Assembly: GCA_030430345.1 (NCBI GenBank)
Contig: JAUIFT010000087.1
Span: 1 to 7,831 of the forward strand
Origin: Calditrichia bacterium
GTDB taxonomy: Bacteria; Calditrichota; Calditrichia; RBG-13-44-9; J042
Direction: 5' to 3'
DNA: 7,831 nucleotides
In this document: positions 1 through 6,523 of the stretch, piece by piece
Layout: each line of letters begins with the position of its first letter
How positions within the stretch are numbered: the stretch's first letter is position 1
Position numbers and translations under genes: made by a program
Notes under the pieces: generated by a model
What the model saw: the letters and a program-made list of their open reading frames with translations, nothing else
Database searches by the model: none
What the model was told of the DNA's origin: nothing

Positions 1-797
1 CGGAGCAGGCGATTATGCGAATTTTCCACGAAATCCTTCCACCACATCGCCAGATGGGATTGATCCGCGCTGCGCTTCTTGCTTTGAAAGCCGCCGAGTG
101 CTTTAACCTCATTGTATGCCTCCGTATAAGCATCGCTATCGATTTCCGGTGGGGGAGGGGCGCGAAAATGATCCTGCGACGTCAGCATAAACGGTTTGGC
201 ACGCGCCCAGCCAGCCCCGAAGATAAAACCCTCGGGTGTGCCGCTATGTTCATTGAATTCCGCGTAAACGCCGGGCGCCATCGGGTGCCAGGTATACTCC
301 GCCTCACTGTTCCATCGATCATCTTCCCGCAGTTTCAAAATTTTTTTCGCAGATATTTCCCCCCGGGAAATGCCCAACTCTCTGGCAATTTCATTCTCGA
401 CAGTCGCCAGCCATTTATCTCTCAGCTTCTTTAATTCCGGATGTTTGTCAGGATATTGTGCCAGCATTACCGCATAGGCTGCCTGGGTAGCAGCAGCAAT
501 CGGATCCGCATCCGGAATAGTGTCATCATATGCAAAATGGTCATAAACCGGCTTAATGGCATTGAGGACATCGTGCATGGCAATATGCGTCATCGCGGCG
601 GCGCGCACCCCTTTTAAGGTAAGCAATCCGTCTTCGGCCACTGCAATGCTGAAAATACGATTATTCCACTCAACAATCAGCGCTGCATCATAGTGGTTAA
701 TGTTAATTTCCGCCGGTTCCGTTGGTATGTCTGCGTGTAGTCTCACATTTACCAGGGGAGTGATTAGCAAAACGATTAACAGAATAAAATATCTCAT
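1..797 (-). CDS. Vanadium-dependent haloperoxidase / PAP2-superfamily protein, N-terminal part (runs off left edge)
   Basis: 265 codons are open from the ATG at 797 to the window edge; the 3' end is missing. Residues 1-22 form a signal peptide (MRYFILLIVLLITPLV, probable cleavage after RLHA), so the protein is exported. The following region has the pattern I know from bacterial vanadium-dependent haloperoxidases: YDAALIVEWNN (36-46), GVRAAAMTHIAMHDVLNAI (63-81), an Ala-rich helix AAATQAAYAVMLAQYP (101-116), a W-HPMAPGVY segment (170-178), KPFMLTSQDHFRAPPPPEI (201-219), YNEVKALGG (228-236) and SADQSHLAMWWKDF (243-256). The vanadate/phosphate-binding motifs of this superfamily lie in the C-terminal half and are outside the window, so catalytic competence cannot be judged. 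Family members oxidise halides with peroxide or act as acid phosphatases; which applies here is unknown. A good ribosome site (AAGAGGGT, 801-808) supports the start. The gene is co-oriented with the AraC regulator 131 bp upstream. Confidence 0.85.
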   Translation of the reverse strand, partial: MRYFILLIVLLITPLVNVRLHADIPTEPAEININHYDAALIVEWNNRIFSIAVAEDGLLTLKGVRAAAMTHIAMHDVLNAIKPVYDHFAYDDTIPDADPIAAATQAAYAVMLAQYPDKHPELKKLRDKWLATVENEIARELGISRGEISAKKILKLREDDRWNSEAEYTWHPMAPGVYAEFNEHSGTPEGFIFGAGWARAKPFMLTSQDHFRAPPPPEIDSDAYTEAYNEVKALGGFQSKKRSADQSHLAMWWKDFVENSHNRLL

Positions 798-800
798 TCT

Positions 801-808
801 ACCCTCTT
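801..808 (-). promoter_or_regulatory. Ribosome binding site of the haloperoxidase gene
   Basis: Read on the minus strand, AAGAGGGT lies 3 bases before the ATG at 797 (the GAGGG core is 4 bases away). It fixes the start in front of the signal peptide. Confidence 0.6.
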
Positions 809-870
809 GTTTAAATTGAACAATCGTCAGACATGCTAAGCGTAAGATAAAAAATAAAAGCGGGGTTTGT

Positions 871-903
871 TTTACTGAGAAGCTCAAAATGTTTACTGAG
901 AAG
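871..903 (-). promoter_or_regulatory. Phased direct repeat, candidate AraC-type operator
   Basis: TTTACTGAGAAG occurs twice without mismatch, at 871-882 and 892-903, a period of exactly 21 bp (two helical turns). It lies between the 3' end of the AraC-family gene and the haloperoxidase start, 74-106 bases upstream of that ATG. AraC-family proteins have two helix-turn-helix motifs and commonly bind tandem half-sites on one face of the helix with about this spacing. The repeat is seen; its role as an operator for the neighbouring regulator is inference. Confidence 0.4.
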
Positions 904-928
904 GGCGGAAGGAAGAGCGGCGATAACT

Positions 929-1792
929 TTACAACATGTGCTTACGATATTCACTGGGAGAGATGTTTTGCTCCTCTTTAAAAATACGGCTAAAATGCGC
1001 CAGGTTTTCGAACCCGCATGCCAGGCAAATTTCCGAGATAGTCAAGTTGGTGTCAGCAAGCAACGTCCGGGCATATTGCAGGCGTTGCTGGCGCAGCCAG
1101 GCGCCGGGAGGCATTTGATAATGCTTCTTAAAATCGCGTTTAAACGTGGAAAGGCTACGGCCAGATAATTCCGCGAACTCCGCCAGGGTGAGGTTGGAAC
1201 AAAAACTTTTACTCATTATCTCGCTTATGGAGGGACGCAAATCATATTGCAACGAACGAAAATAGCCGGCGAGTTCAGGGTTGACGGAACTTTGAAGGAT
1301 GTTTAGGAGCAGCTCTTTCAACTTTAGTTTGAGGAGGGAATCGGATGGTTTTATCCGTTTGCTAAAATAGGTTAGCATCGACTGAAAGTAAGTGGTCAGT
1401 ATCAAGTCATTTTTTACTTCCAACACCGGAGGCGGATCGCCTGCTGCTACCGCCGGCAACTTTGCTTCAGTTACGATTTGCTTCACGGTATCACGGATAA
1501 AATCGTCGGAGATAAAAAACAGCAGCATGCAGAATTCTTCTTCAAAATACTGATCGATAAAATAGCTGCCCTTTTTTACATAAAAAGTTTGGCCGGCTTC
1601 CGCTGTCCAGGACTGATTCATACTTCGCCAGCCCTTTTTGCCGCTGAGTACATGGAGCATATAATCCGAAGGCGTCCAGACACCTAATGATTCATCTTCG
1701 ATCGGACAGGTATATTCGACAAAGAGTAATTCGCCCACTTCAAATTTATTATAATGCAGGCCGGTTTGTATTAATTTATAGACATTGAGCAT
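929..1792 (-). CDS. AraC-family transcriptional regulator (ExsA-like N-terminal domain)
   Basis: A 287-aa cytoplasmic DNA-binding regulator, the usual length for the family. The C-terminal 100 residues contain both helix-turn-helix motifs: LTLAEFAELSGRSLSTFKRDFKKHY (201-225) and LTISEICLACGFENLAHFSRIFKEEQ (250-275), then the family signature NISPSEYRKHML. The N-terminal half (about 20-115) resembles the cupin-like effector domain of the ExsA_N type: DYMLHVLSGKKGW (43-55), QTFYVKKGSYFIDQYFEEEFCMLLFFISDDF (68-98). A helical linker (about 150-170) may mediate dimerisation. The ligand or partner cannot be read from sequence. The start ATG at 1790-1792 has only a weak GAG-like ribosome site. The gene diverges from padR across an AT-rich spacer and sits upstream of the haloperoxidase in the same direction, so either neighbour, or itself, could be its target. 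No hairpin terminator is visible after its stop. Confidence 0.93.
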   Translation of the reverse strand: MLNVYKLIQTGLHYNKFEVGELLFVEYTCPIEDESLGVWTPSDYMLHVLSGKKGWRSMNQSWTAEAGQTFYVKKGSYFIDQYFEEEFCMLLFFISDDFIRDTVKQIVTEAKLPAVAAGDPPPVLEVKNDLILTTYFQSMLTYFSKRIKPSDSLLKLKLKELLLNILQSSVNPELAGYFRSLQYDLRPSISEIMSKSFCSNLTLAEFAELSGRSLSTFKRDFKKHYQMPPGAWLRQQRLQYARTLLADTNLTISEICLACGFENLAHFSRIFKEEQNISPSEYRKHML

Positions 1793-2004
1793 TGGGGATA
1801 ACTCTTTTTACTAAGCTGGTTTATCTAAATTTTATTTGCATGCTGATAAAAAATTGATATGAAAAATAATTATAACGATTTACTATTTACAATTCCAATT
1901 AAATGATATAAACTTTTCATAAAGTGCTGACAACTTTTAGAAAAATGCAACCCGAAACAATATCGCGCGTATCTGTATCAATTAGTTTGACAAATGGGTA
2001 AATA
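1793..2004. promoter_or_regulatory. Divergent AT-rich promoter region between araC-like and padR-like genes
   Basis: This 212-bp spacer must contain start signals for both divergent genes. I see no convincing sigma-70 box pair and no clean Bacteroidota TAnnTTTG element. Two notable patterns lie 67-94 bases before padR: AACTTTT repeated at 1911-1917 and 1932-1938 (period 21 bp), and AAAGT-N7-ACTTT (1921-1937), a small inverted repeat of the size PadR repressors can bind. Both are short and AT-rich, so chance is possible. Confidence 0.4.
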
Positions 2005-2328
2005 ATGAAAAACAGTTTAGGCGAATTCGAAGAAATTGTTTTGTTGCTGGTCGCTGCCCAGCATGATGAAGCGTATGGACTATCCATTACCGAGGCAATT
2101 GAGAACGAGTTGGGTCGATCGGTAACCATGAGCAGCGTGCATACCGCACTGTATCGTTTGGAAGAAAAAGGATTTGTCCGCTCTCGCGTCGGCGGTGCGA
2201 CATCTATGCGGGGAGGGCGGCGAAAGCGGCTTTTTACCATTACCGCATCGGGAAAAACTGCCTTGAAGAAATCGATGGCTGTACGGCAAAAATTATGGAA
2301 TATGATTCCCGCAACGGTGATGGAGTAG
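2005..2328 (+). CDS. PadR-family transcriptional regulator
   Basis: This 107-aa protein is the compact PadR class: a winged helix-turn-helix with a short C-terminal dimerisation helix. NSLGEFEEIVLLLVAAQ (3-19) is the first helix, AYGLSITEAIENELG (23-37) the second, MSSVHTALYRLEEKGFVRSRVG (42-63) the recognition helix and start of the wing, and GGRRKRLFTITASGKTALKK (70-89) the wing and following helix. PadR proteins are usually repressors released by small hydrophobic or phenolic ligands, or by antibiotics. The ligand here is unknown. The stop codon (TAG, 2326-2328) is 2 bp from the next gene's ATG, and that gene's ribosome site (GGAG, 2322-2325) lies inside the padR reading frame, so the two are co-transcribed and probably translationally coupled. 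The ATG has only a weak ribosome site (GGG at 1996-1998). Autoregulation is the likely mode by analogy with the family. Confidence 0.92.
   Translation: MKNSLGEFEEIVLLLVAAQHDEAYGLSITEAIENELGRSVTMSSVHTALYRLEEKGFVRSRVGGATSMRGGRRKRLFTITASGKTALKKSMAVRQKLWNMIPATVME
2322..2325 (+). promoter_or_regulatory. Ribosome binding site deciding the permease start
   Basis: GGAG sits 5 bases before the ATG at 2331 and overlaps the end of padR. It favours MNENPIQPPKR as the N-terminus over the in-frame ATG at 2295, which would overlap padR by 34 bp and lacks a ribosome site. Confidence 0.7.
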
Positions 2329-2330
2329 CT

Positions 2331-4970
2331 ATGAACGAAAATCCAATACAACCTCCGAAGCGGGCGGAACAGTTCTTTCAATGGTATTGCCGGAATGAGT
2401 TGCAGGAATCGATCCTCGGTGATTTACAGGAACGTTTTTTAAATGATGTCAAAAAGTCCGGGAAATTCCGGGCAGGCCTGAATTACTGGCTAAACACTAT
2501 CCGCTTTATTAATCGACATACCCTTAAGAATCGCAGACAGGCTTCATTTCAACAGGAAGGGATCGCCATTATGCTCCGCCATCATCTACTTAGTGCTTAT
2601 CGAAATTTTGCCCGGCATAGAAATTATGCTTTTATCAACATGAGCGGGCTGGCAATGGGATTGGCCAGTTGTTTATTGATTGCCAATTTTCTCTACCACG
2701 AGCTCTCGTTTGATCGTTTTCATCAGTCCGCGGAGAACATTTACCGCATCAATACTGTTTTCTCCAATCCATCCGGCACCACCAGTAAAATGGTGAATAC
2801 CCCTCCGGCAATGATACCAGGACTGAAGGGGGTATTTCCGGAGATTAAACGATCCACTCAATTGCGTTATACAATGCGCGCCCTTTTTGAAAAAGACGAA
2901 CGGCGTTTTTATGAAAACCAGGGTTTTTATGCCGATTCTGTATTTCTGGATATTTTCAGCTTCCCGCTAATTGCGGGCGATAAAACCACTGCGCTGGATC
3001 TTCCCAACACAATTGTACTCACCGAAGCGATGGCCAGCCAGTATTTCGGCAATGCCGACCCGATGGGGCAAACCCTGACGATGAATAATAACCTCACCTT
3101 AAAAGTAACCGGCATCCTTGCCCCGATTCCCGAGAACTCTCATCTCAATTTCGATTTCCTGGTGTCATTCTCTACCTACGAGATACCGGAAGGATATTTA
3201 TCAGATTTAAGCAGCTGGAGTTGGCTGGGGTTTCTCAGCTACCTGGAATTATACCCGACTGCCGATCCCCGGGAAATGCAGGTAAAGCTCCGGCAACTCT
3301 ACGAAAATAATACTTCGGAAAATCGCGCGGATTATCAATTTTACGTGCAGGGGTTGCCGGATATCTATCTCGGTTCCGCGGATTGGGTAGACGATCTGGC
3401 GAGCAATCTGCAGATCGGCAATCGTTTCAATATCTACGCCCTCGCCGTTGTTGCTATTCTGATATTACTGATCGCCAGCTTCAATTTTATGAACTTGTCA
3501 ATCGCCGTTTCCGTGAGCCGCGGGAAGGAAATCGGTTTAAGAAAGATGCTTGGGGCGAACAAGAGAGGATTGGTTACTCAGCTATTAACCGAGTCAGTCG
3601 TATTAGCGATGCTTAGCCTGCTACTCGCCTATATGATAAGCTGGCTGGTCTTTCCTTACCTTCGCGAATTGCTGGCATGGCGCTTCTCGACAGATGGGAT
3701 GCAGCTCCTTTATTCGCTCCCCATTGCATTCGCAATGACAATGCTGCTCGGCATCTGCGCCGGTTTATATCCGGCCTTCATGCTTTCCGGCCGTAATGCA
3801 ATCCTCGCCCTGAAAAACAACGTAAAGAACAACCTGAGCAGCGGCGCCGGTTTACGGAAAATGCTCATTGCTCTGCAGTTCTGCATCTCGATTGCGCTGA
3901 TCGCCGCCACCATCGTTATCACCCGGCAAATTCAATACATGTCGGATCAGGAGCTCGGTTTCGAACGGGAAAATGTGCTGGTAATAAAACTACTCCCGGA
4001 AGATATGGCCCGCTACTATGAACCGTTAAAAAATGACCTGCTGCAAAGTCATCATATCGTCAGCGTCAGTCAAAGTCAACGGCCGATGGGGGTGCCCTGG
4101 CCGGTAAATATGCTCCTGGTTGAGGGGAAAGATCCTTCGGAGAGTAAGCAGATTTTAGGCGCGCAGGTGGGGTATGATTACTTCAAAACGATGGGAATCG
4201 AAGTAAAGGAAGGACGGGCGTTTTCCAAAGCATTTGCGGAAGATCCTACCCGCAGTGTGATCATCAGTGAAAAAACTGTGGACTACCTCGGCCTGGAAGA
4301 TCCCATTGGGAAAACCCTCTGGTATTTCTCTGTCGACGGCCCGCGTACCATTGTTGGCGTTGTGGAGAATTTCAACTTTCTCTCCCTGCATCATGAAATT
4401 TCCCCGACGGCGCTGATTATGCCTATCGTCGATCTGAAATTCCTGCAGGTGCGGGTAAGCCCCGGTAATATCAGGGAAAAGATTGCCGCCCTGGAAAATG
4501 TCTGGGCAGCGACCGCTCCGGACGTGCCCCTGGAGTTTCAATTTATGGATGATCAACTGCATCAGCTCTACCAGAAAGAAGAAAGTCTCTCCTATCTGAT
4601 GGGCGGTTTTTCCGGATTGGCAATCATCCTCGCCTGCCTGGGATTATACGGTTTGGTCGCCTTTACCGTCAATCAGCGCAGAAAGGAAGTGGGCATTCGG
4701 AAAATCCTTGGGGCATCGGTTGCCTCTTTATTGATTCGCTTTTCCCGGCAATATATTTACCTGATAGGCATTGCTGCCCTGATCGCAATTCCCGGCGTTC
4801 AATATGTGCTATCCCTTTGGTTGGAAAACTTTGCATATCGGATTGAGATCAACTGGTCGATATATTTGCTTTCCACCATTGTTCTGGTTGTCATCGCATT
4901 ATCGACCATCAGCTATCAAGCCCTGAAAGCGGCGTTGGCAAATCCGGTAAATGTTTTGCGGGATGAGTGA
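2331..4970 (+). CDS. Large FtsX/MacB-type ABC transporter permease with N-terminal permease prefix domain
   Basis: An 879-aa inner-membrane protein made of a prefix domain and two FtsX-like halves. Residues 8-36 (PPKRAEQFFQWYCRNELQES... GDLQERF) match the 'permease prefix' domain found in this type of transporter. Each half has one membrane helix, a large extracytoplasmic MacB-like core, then three helices. Helix 1 is near 99-122 (FINMSGLAMGLASCLLIANF), core 1 near 125-365, helices 2-4 near 370-392, 417-441 and 460-483. Helix 5 is near 511-533, core 2 near 545-750, helices 6-8 near 756-780, 808-830 and 843-866. The paired cytoplasmic motifs GKEIGLRKMLGA (about 398-409) and RRKEVGIRKILGA (about 784-796) mark the FtsX fold that couples to an ATPase. 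No ATPase gene is present here, so a partner must be encoded elsewhere. MacB-type proteins act as mechanotransmitters driving efflux or lipoprotein/peptide release; the substrate is unknown. The gene forms an operon with padR. Confidence 0.92.
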   Translation: MNENPIQPPKRAEQFFQWYCRNELQESILGDLQERFLNDVKKSGKFRAGLNYWLNTIRFINRHTLKNRRQASFQQEGIAIMLRHHLLSAYRNFARHRNYAFINMSGLAMGLASCLLIANFLYHELSFDRFHQSAENIYRINTVFSNPSGTTSKMVNTPPAMIPGLKGVFPEIKRSTQLRYTMRALFEKDERRFYENQGFYADSVFLDIFSFPLIAGDKTTALDLPNTIVLTEAMASQYFGNADPMGQTLTMNNNLTLKVTGILAPIPENSHLNFDFLVSFSTYEIPEGYLSDLSSWSWLGFLSYLELYPTADPREMQVKLRQLYENNTSENRADYQFYVQGLPDIYLGSADWVDDLASNLQIGNRFNIYALAVVAILILLIASFNFMNLSIAVSVSRGKEIGLRKMLGANKRGLVTQLLTESVVLAMLSLLLAYMISWLVFPYLRELLAWRFSTDGMQLLYSLPIAFAMTMLLGICAGLYPAFMLSGRNAILALKNNVKNNLSSGAGLRKMLIALQFCISIALIAATIVITRQIQYMSDQELGFERENVLVIKLLPEDMARYYEPLKNDLLQSHHIVSVSQSQRPMGVPWPVNMLLVEGKDPSESKQILGAQVGYDYFKTMGIEVKEGRAFSKAFAEDPTRSVIISEKTVDYLGLEDPIGKTLWYFSVDGPRTIVGVVENFNFLSLHHEISPTALIMPIVDLKFLQVRVSPGNIREKIAALENVWAATAPDVPLEFQFMDDQLHQLYQKEESLSYLMGGFSGLAIILACLGLYGLVAFTVNQRRKEVGIRKILGASVASLLIRFSRQYIYLIGIAALIAIPGVQYVLSLWLENFAYRIEINWSIYLLSTIVLVVIALSTISYQALKAALANPVNVLRDE

Positions 4971-5036
4971 AGTTTTTAAGGGAAATGATCATTCGATGTG
5001 TATTAAGTATATATCATGATTGAGCAAAGAAAAAAC

Positions 5037-5042
5037 AGGTGA
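5037..5042 (+). promoter_or_regulatory. Ribosome binding site of the outer-membrane protein gene
   Basis: AGGTGA lies 6 bases before the ATG at 5049. It supports that start, which places the signal peptide at the N-terminus. Confidence 0.6.
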
Positions 5043-5048
5043 AAAGTT

Positions 5049-5720
5049 ATGAAGTGGCGGTGTTGGTGTTGCATTTTTCTCTGCCTGGCGCTGATAAACA
5101 ATGCCCGGGCGCAAACAGAAAATTCTTTTTCAGGCCTTTACGGCGGTTTCGAAGGCGGGTCAATTAGCTATAATACTCAAATTACTTTTGATGGCGTCGA
5201 TGATCCCGCCGGGCGGGGCGGCGCTGGTTATGGGGCCTTTCTCGGATATAACTTCGTTTCAGGAAATTTCCTGCTTGGCGCTGAAATTCTGCTCAATCTG
5301 GCCACCGTGCCGGGCCCATATACTTTTGATGCAACCGTTGTGGGGTTTTCCGAATTAGACGTTCGCCGGGGCAGCAGCGCCGGGCTTGACCTCCGCATCG
5401 GCTATCTGATCGCCGGGCGATTTTTGTTAAATGCCAAAGCAGGATATTCGGCCAACTCCCAATCTGTCCGCGTGAAAGGCCCGCTCGAAATCGTTCCGAT
5501 GGAAGTGTCCCGGGACTCTTTTCACCGCTTCCAACTGGGCGCCGGCTTCGAAGCTACCGTGCATCCCAATATCGCCATTCGTTTCTCCTTCCGGAGATTA
5601 GCCGGTCTTGATCTGAAAAAAGCCGACTTTGGCGAAATTCCTACCTTCACTTCCCTCAATCGTTTTGATGTGGAACCGAGTCAGCAGCAGTTCTTTTCGG
5701 GCGTCGTTTTGCGGTTTTAG
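5049..5720 (+). CDS. Outer-membrane beta-barrel protein (porin/OmpA-barrel-like), unknown role
   Basis: A 223-aa exported protein. Residues 1-21 are a signal peptide with a hydrophobic core unusually rich in cysteine (C5, C7, C8, C12) and a signal peptidase I site at ARA|Q. The mature part is rich in glycine and alternating hydrophobic residues typical of amphipathic beta-strands: GLYGGFEGGSISYN, GGAGYGAFLGYNFVSGNFLLGAEILL, SSAGLDLRIGYLIAGRFLLNAKAGYSA, FHRFQLGAGFEATVHPNIAIRFSFRR. It ends in FFSGVVLRF, and the terminal phenylalanine is the usual barrel-assembly signal. Size suggests eight strands. It starts 78 bp after the permease with no terminator between, so it could be the distal gene of the padR-permease transcript and might serve as an outer-membrane component, but that link is inference. 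No specific family beyond the generic OMP beta-barrel type is recognised. Confidence 0.75.
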   Translation: MKWRCWCCIFLCLALINNARAQTENSFSGLYGGFEGGSISYNTQITFDGVDDPAGRGGAGYGAFLGYNFVSGNFLLGAEILLNLATVPGPYTFDATVVGFSELDVRRGSSAGLDLRIGYLIAGRFLLNAKAGYSANSQSVRVKGPLEIVPMEVSRDSFHRFQLGAGFEATVHPNIAIRFSFRRLAGLDLKKADFGEIPTFTSLNRFDVEPSQQQFFSGVVLRF

Positions 5721-6053
5721 ATACCATTTAGCGAACATTTTAATTATCTTCAGCGCTTACCTATCCTTATAATTGCCACGTTTGTTCAAATATGTAGTGA
5801 GACAAAAATAATTTGACATAATGTAGCTCCCCAAGATAATATTGTTGCAAAATCAGGCACCTTTGCCTATTTGCAAATTTATAAATGGTAAAGGGTTTGT
5901 AGAAAGATCAGCGGCCTGGATATTACATAAATATTTTTGTCCGAGCATTTATTTATATTTTTTTGTGAAATTCCTGACCATTTATCCCTCTTTATTTATA
6001 CAATAACTGCATCTGCTAAAAATAAAGTATATCGAAATGATGTCAGTTAGTAT
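5721..6053. other. Non-coding AT-rich stretch before tRNA-Cys
   Basis: This 333-bp stretch has stops in all frames and no credible gene or hairpin terminator. A sigma-70-like pair (TTGACA at 5813-5818 and GATAAT at 5835-5840, 16-bp gap) is visible, but it lies over 200 bp upstream of the tRNA and may be coincidental in AT-rich DNA. No promoter closer to the tRNA is convincing. Confidence 0.5.
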
Positions 6054-6125
6054 GCACCGATGGCGAAGTGGTGAACGCGGCGGTCTGCAAAATCGCAATC
6101 ATGGGTTCGATTCCCATTCGGTGCT
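6054..6125 (+). tRNA. tRNA-Cys (anticodon GCA)
   Basis: A full cloverleaf can be drawn over 72 nt. The acceptor stem is GCACCGA (6054-6060) with TCGGTGC (6118-6124) and discriminator U (6125), as expected for tRNA-Cys. The D-stem is GCG/CGC (6063-6065 with 6076-6078). The anticodon stem is GCGGT/ATCGC (6080-6084 with 6092-6096, one G-U pair) around loop CTGCAAA with anticodon GCA at 6087-6089. The T-arm is ATGGG-TTCGATT-CCCAT (6101-6117). The CCA end is not encoded and is added after transcription. All stems are intact, so the gene should be functional. Its 3' end could serve as an integration site, but no second copy of that end lies in the window. Confidence 0.95.
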
Positions 6126-6226
6126 CAAAATACACTGGAAGGACGACGATTGCTGGCGTATATGCCTGCATAGCCCTGAGAGGTTTGTATTTTTTCTTTA
6201 TTGATCTTCAAGAAATGTTAGTTAAT

Positions 6227-6233
6227 GGAGGGG
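6227..6233 (+). promoter_or_regulatory. Strong ribosome binding site of the zinc-ribbon gene
   Basis: GGAGGGG lies 5 bases before the ATG at 6239 and is the strongest Shine-Dalgarno of any gene called here. It selects this start over the in-frame ATGs at 6215 and 6068; the latter lies inside the tRNA. Confidence 0.75.
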
Positions 6234-6238
6234 ATTTT

Positions 6239-6469
6239 ATGACCGGTATACTTTGTCCAAAGTGCAATGAAAATACGATTGAAGAAGTCGGGTTAGTTTT
6301 GTGGGATGGCATTGATGAAAATGGTCTGGAAATTAGCGGTGTATTTTATAAGGTAGAATGCAAGAATTGCCGAGGGCGCTGGGAAGTAGAAAAGAAAGAA
6401 TGGAGAGCATTTACAGGCAGGGATGAAGATTGGACCCCGGGTGCTTCAAGCTATTTTTCCATTAATTAG
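6239..6469 (+). CDS. Small zinc-ribbon protein of unknown function
   Basis: A 76-aa protein, MTGILCPKCNENTIEE at its start. Two cysteine pairs, C6-P-K-C9 and C41-K-N-C44, are separated by 31 residues, the arrangement of a zinc ribbon with two knuckles. Between them lies a predicted strand-turn-strand (GLVLWDGIDENGLEISGVFYKVE). The tail is polar and aromatic (RWEVEKKEWRAFTGRDEDW). No signal peptide or membrane helix is present, so it is cytoplasmic. Such short ribbons occur in nucleic-acid-binding proteins, in phage or accessory proteins and in structural zinc-binding proteins; nothing here chooses between these. I do not recognise a named family. It begins 113 bp after tRNA-Cys. Its TAG stop lies inside the left arm of a perfect 28-bp inverted repeat, so the last three residues (SIN) may be set by that element rather than by ancestral sequence. 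Confidence 0.75.
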   Translation: MTGILCPKCNENTIEEVGLVLWDGIDENGLEISGVFYKVECKNCRGRWEVEKKEWRAFTGRDEDWTPGASSYFSIN

Positions 6470-6523
6470 TCGTCCCTGAAAAAGTGCCTACGCGCAGGCA
6501 CTTTTTCAGGGACGACTAATTAA
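6462..6523. terminator. Perfect 28-bp inverted repeat; probable bidirectional terminator or small palindromic element
   Basis: Left arm 6462-6489 and right arm 6496-6523 are exact reverse complements, with a 6-base loop (ACGCGC). The inner part, AAAAAGTGCCT / AGGCACTTTTT, is a textbook bidirectional intrinsic terminator: a GC-rich stem flanked by an A-run on one side and a T-run on the other. The arms continue perfectly for a further 17 bp through CAGGGACGACTAATTAA, much longer than a terminator needs, and the ends are TTAA. The left arm includes the stop codon of the zinc-ribbon gene; the right arm touches the propeller pseudogene. It could terminate the zinc-ribbon transcript and, from the other side, the DUF1353 transcript. 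It could also be a mobile palindromic repeat. Confidence 0.75.

Noticed and set aside
15..434. Open frame on the plus strand, 139 codons
   Set aside because: It is a shadow of the haloperoxidase gene on the other strand; the minus frame matches a known family and has a signal peptide.
2295..2330. Earlier in-frame ATG for the permease
   Set aside because: It lies inside padR, has no ribosome site and adds 12 residues unlike the usual start of the prefix domain; GGAG at 2322-2325 points to the ATG at 2331.
4984..4993. 10-bp palindrome AATGATCATT after the permease stop
   Set aside because: No loop or T-run, too short to be a terminator; likely chance.
5813..5840. Sigma-70-like box pair TTGACA / GATAAT
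   Set aside because: Over 200 bp from the tRNA with no gene directly downstream, in AT-rich DNA, and the likely host group often uses different promoter boxes.
6169..6196. Possible tRNA terminator (CCT-GAG-AGG then a T-rich run)
   Set aside because: The stem is only three base pairs, so a hairpin is not credible.
6068..6238. Longer form of the zinc-ribbon protein starting inside the tRNA
   Set aside because: The extra 57 codons run through the tRNA-Cys gene and the spacer; the strong ribosome site at 6227-6233 favours the ATG at 6239.
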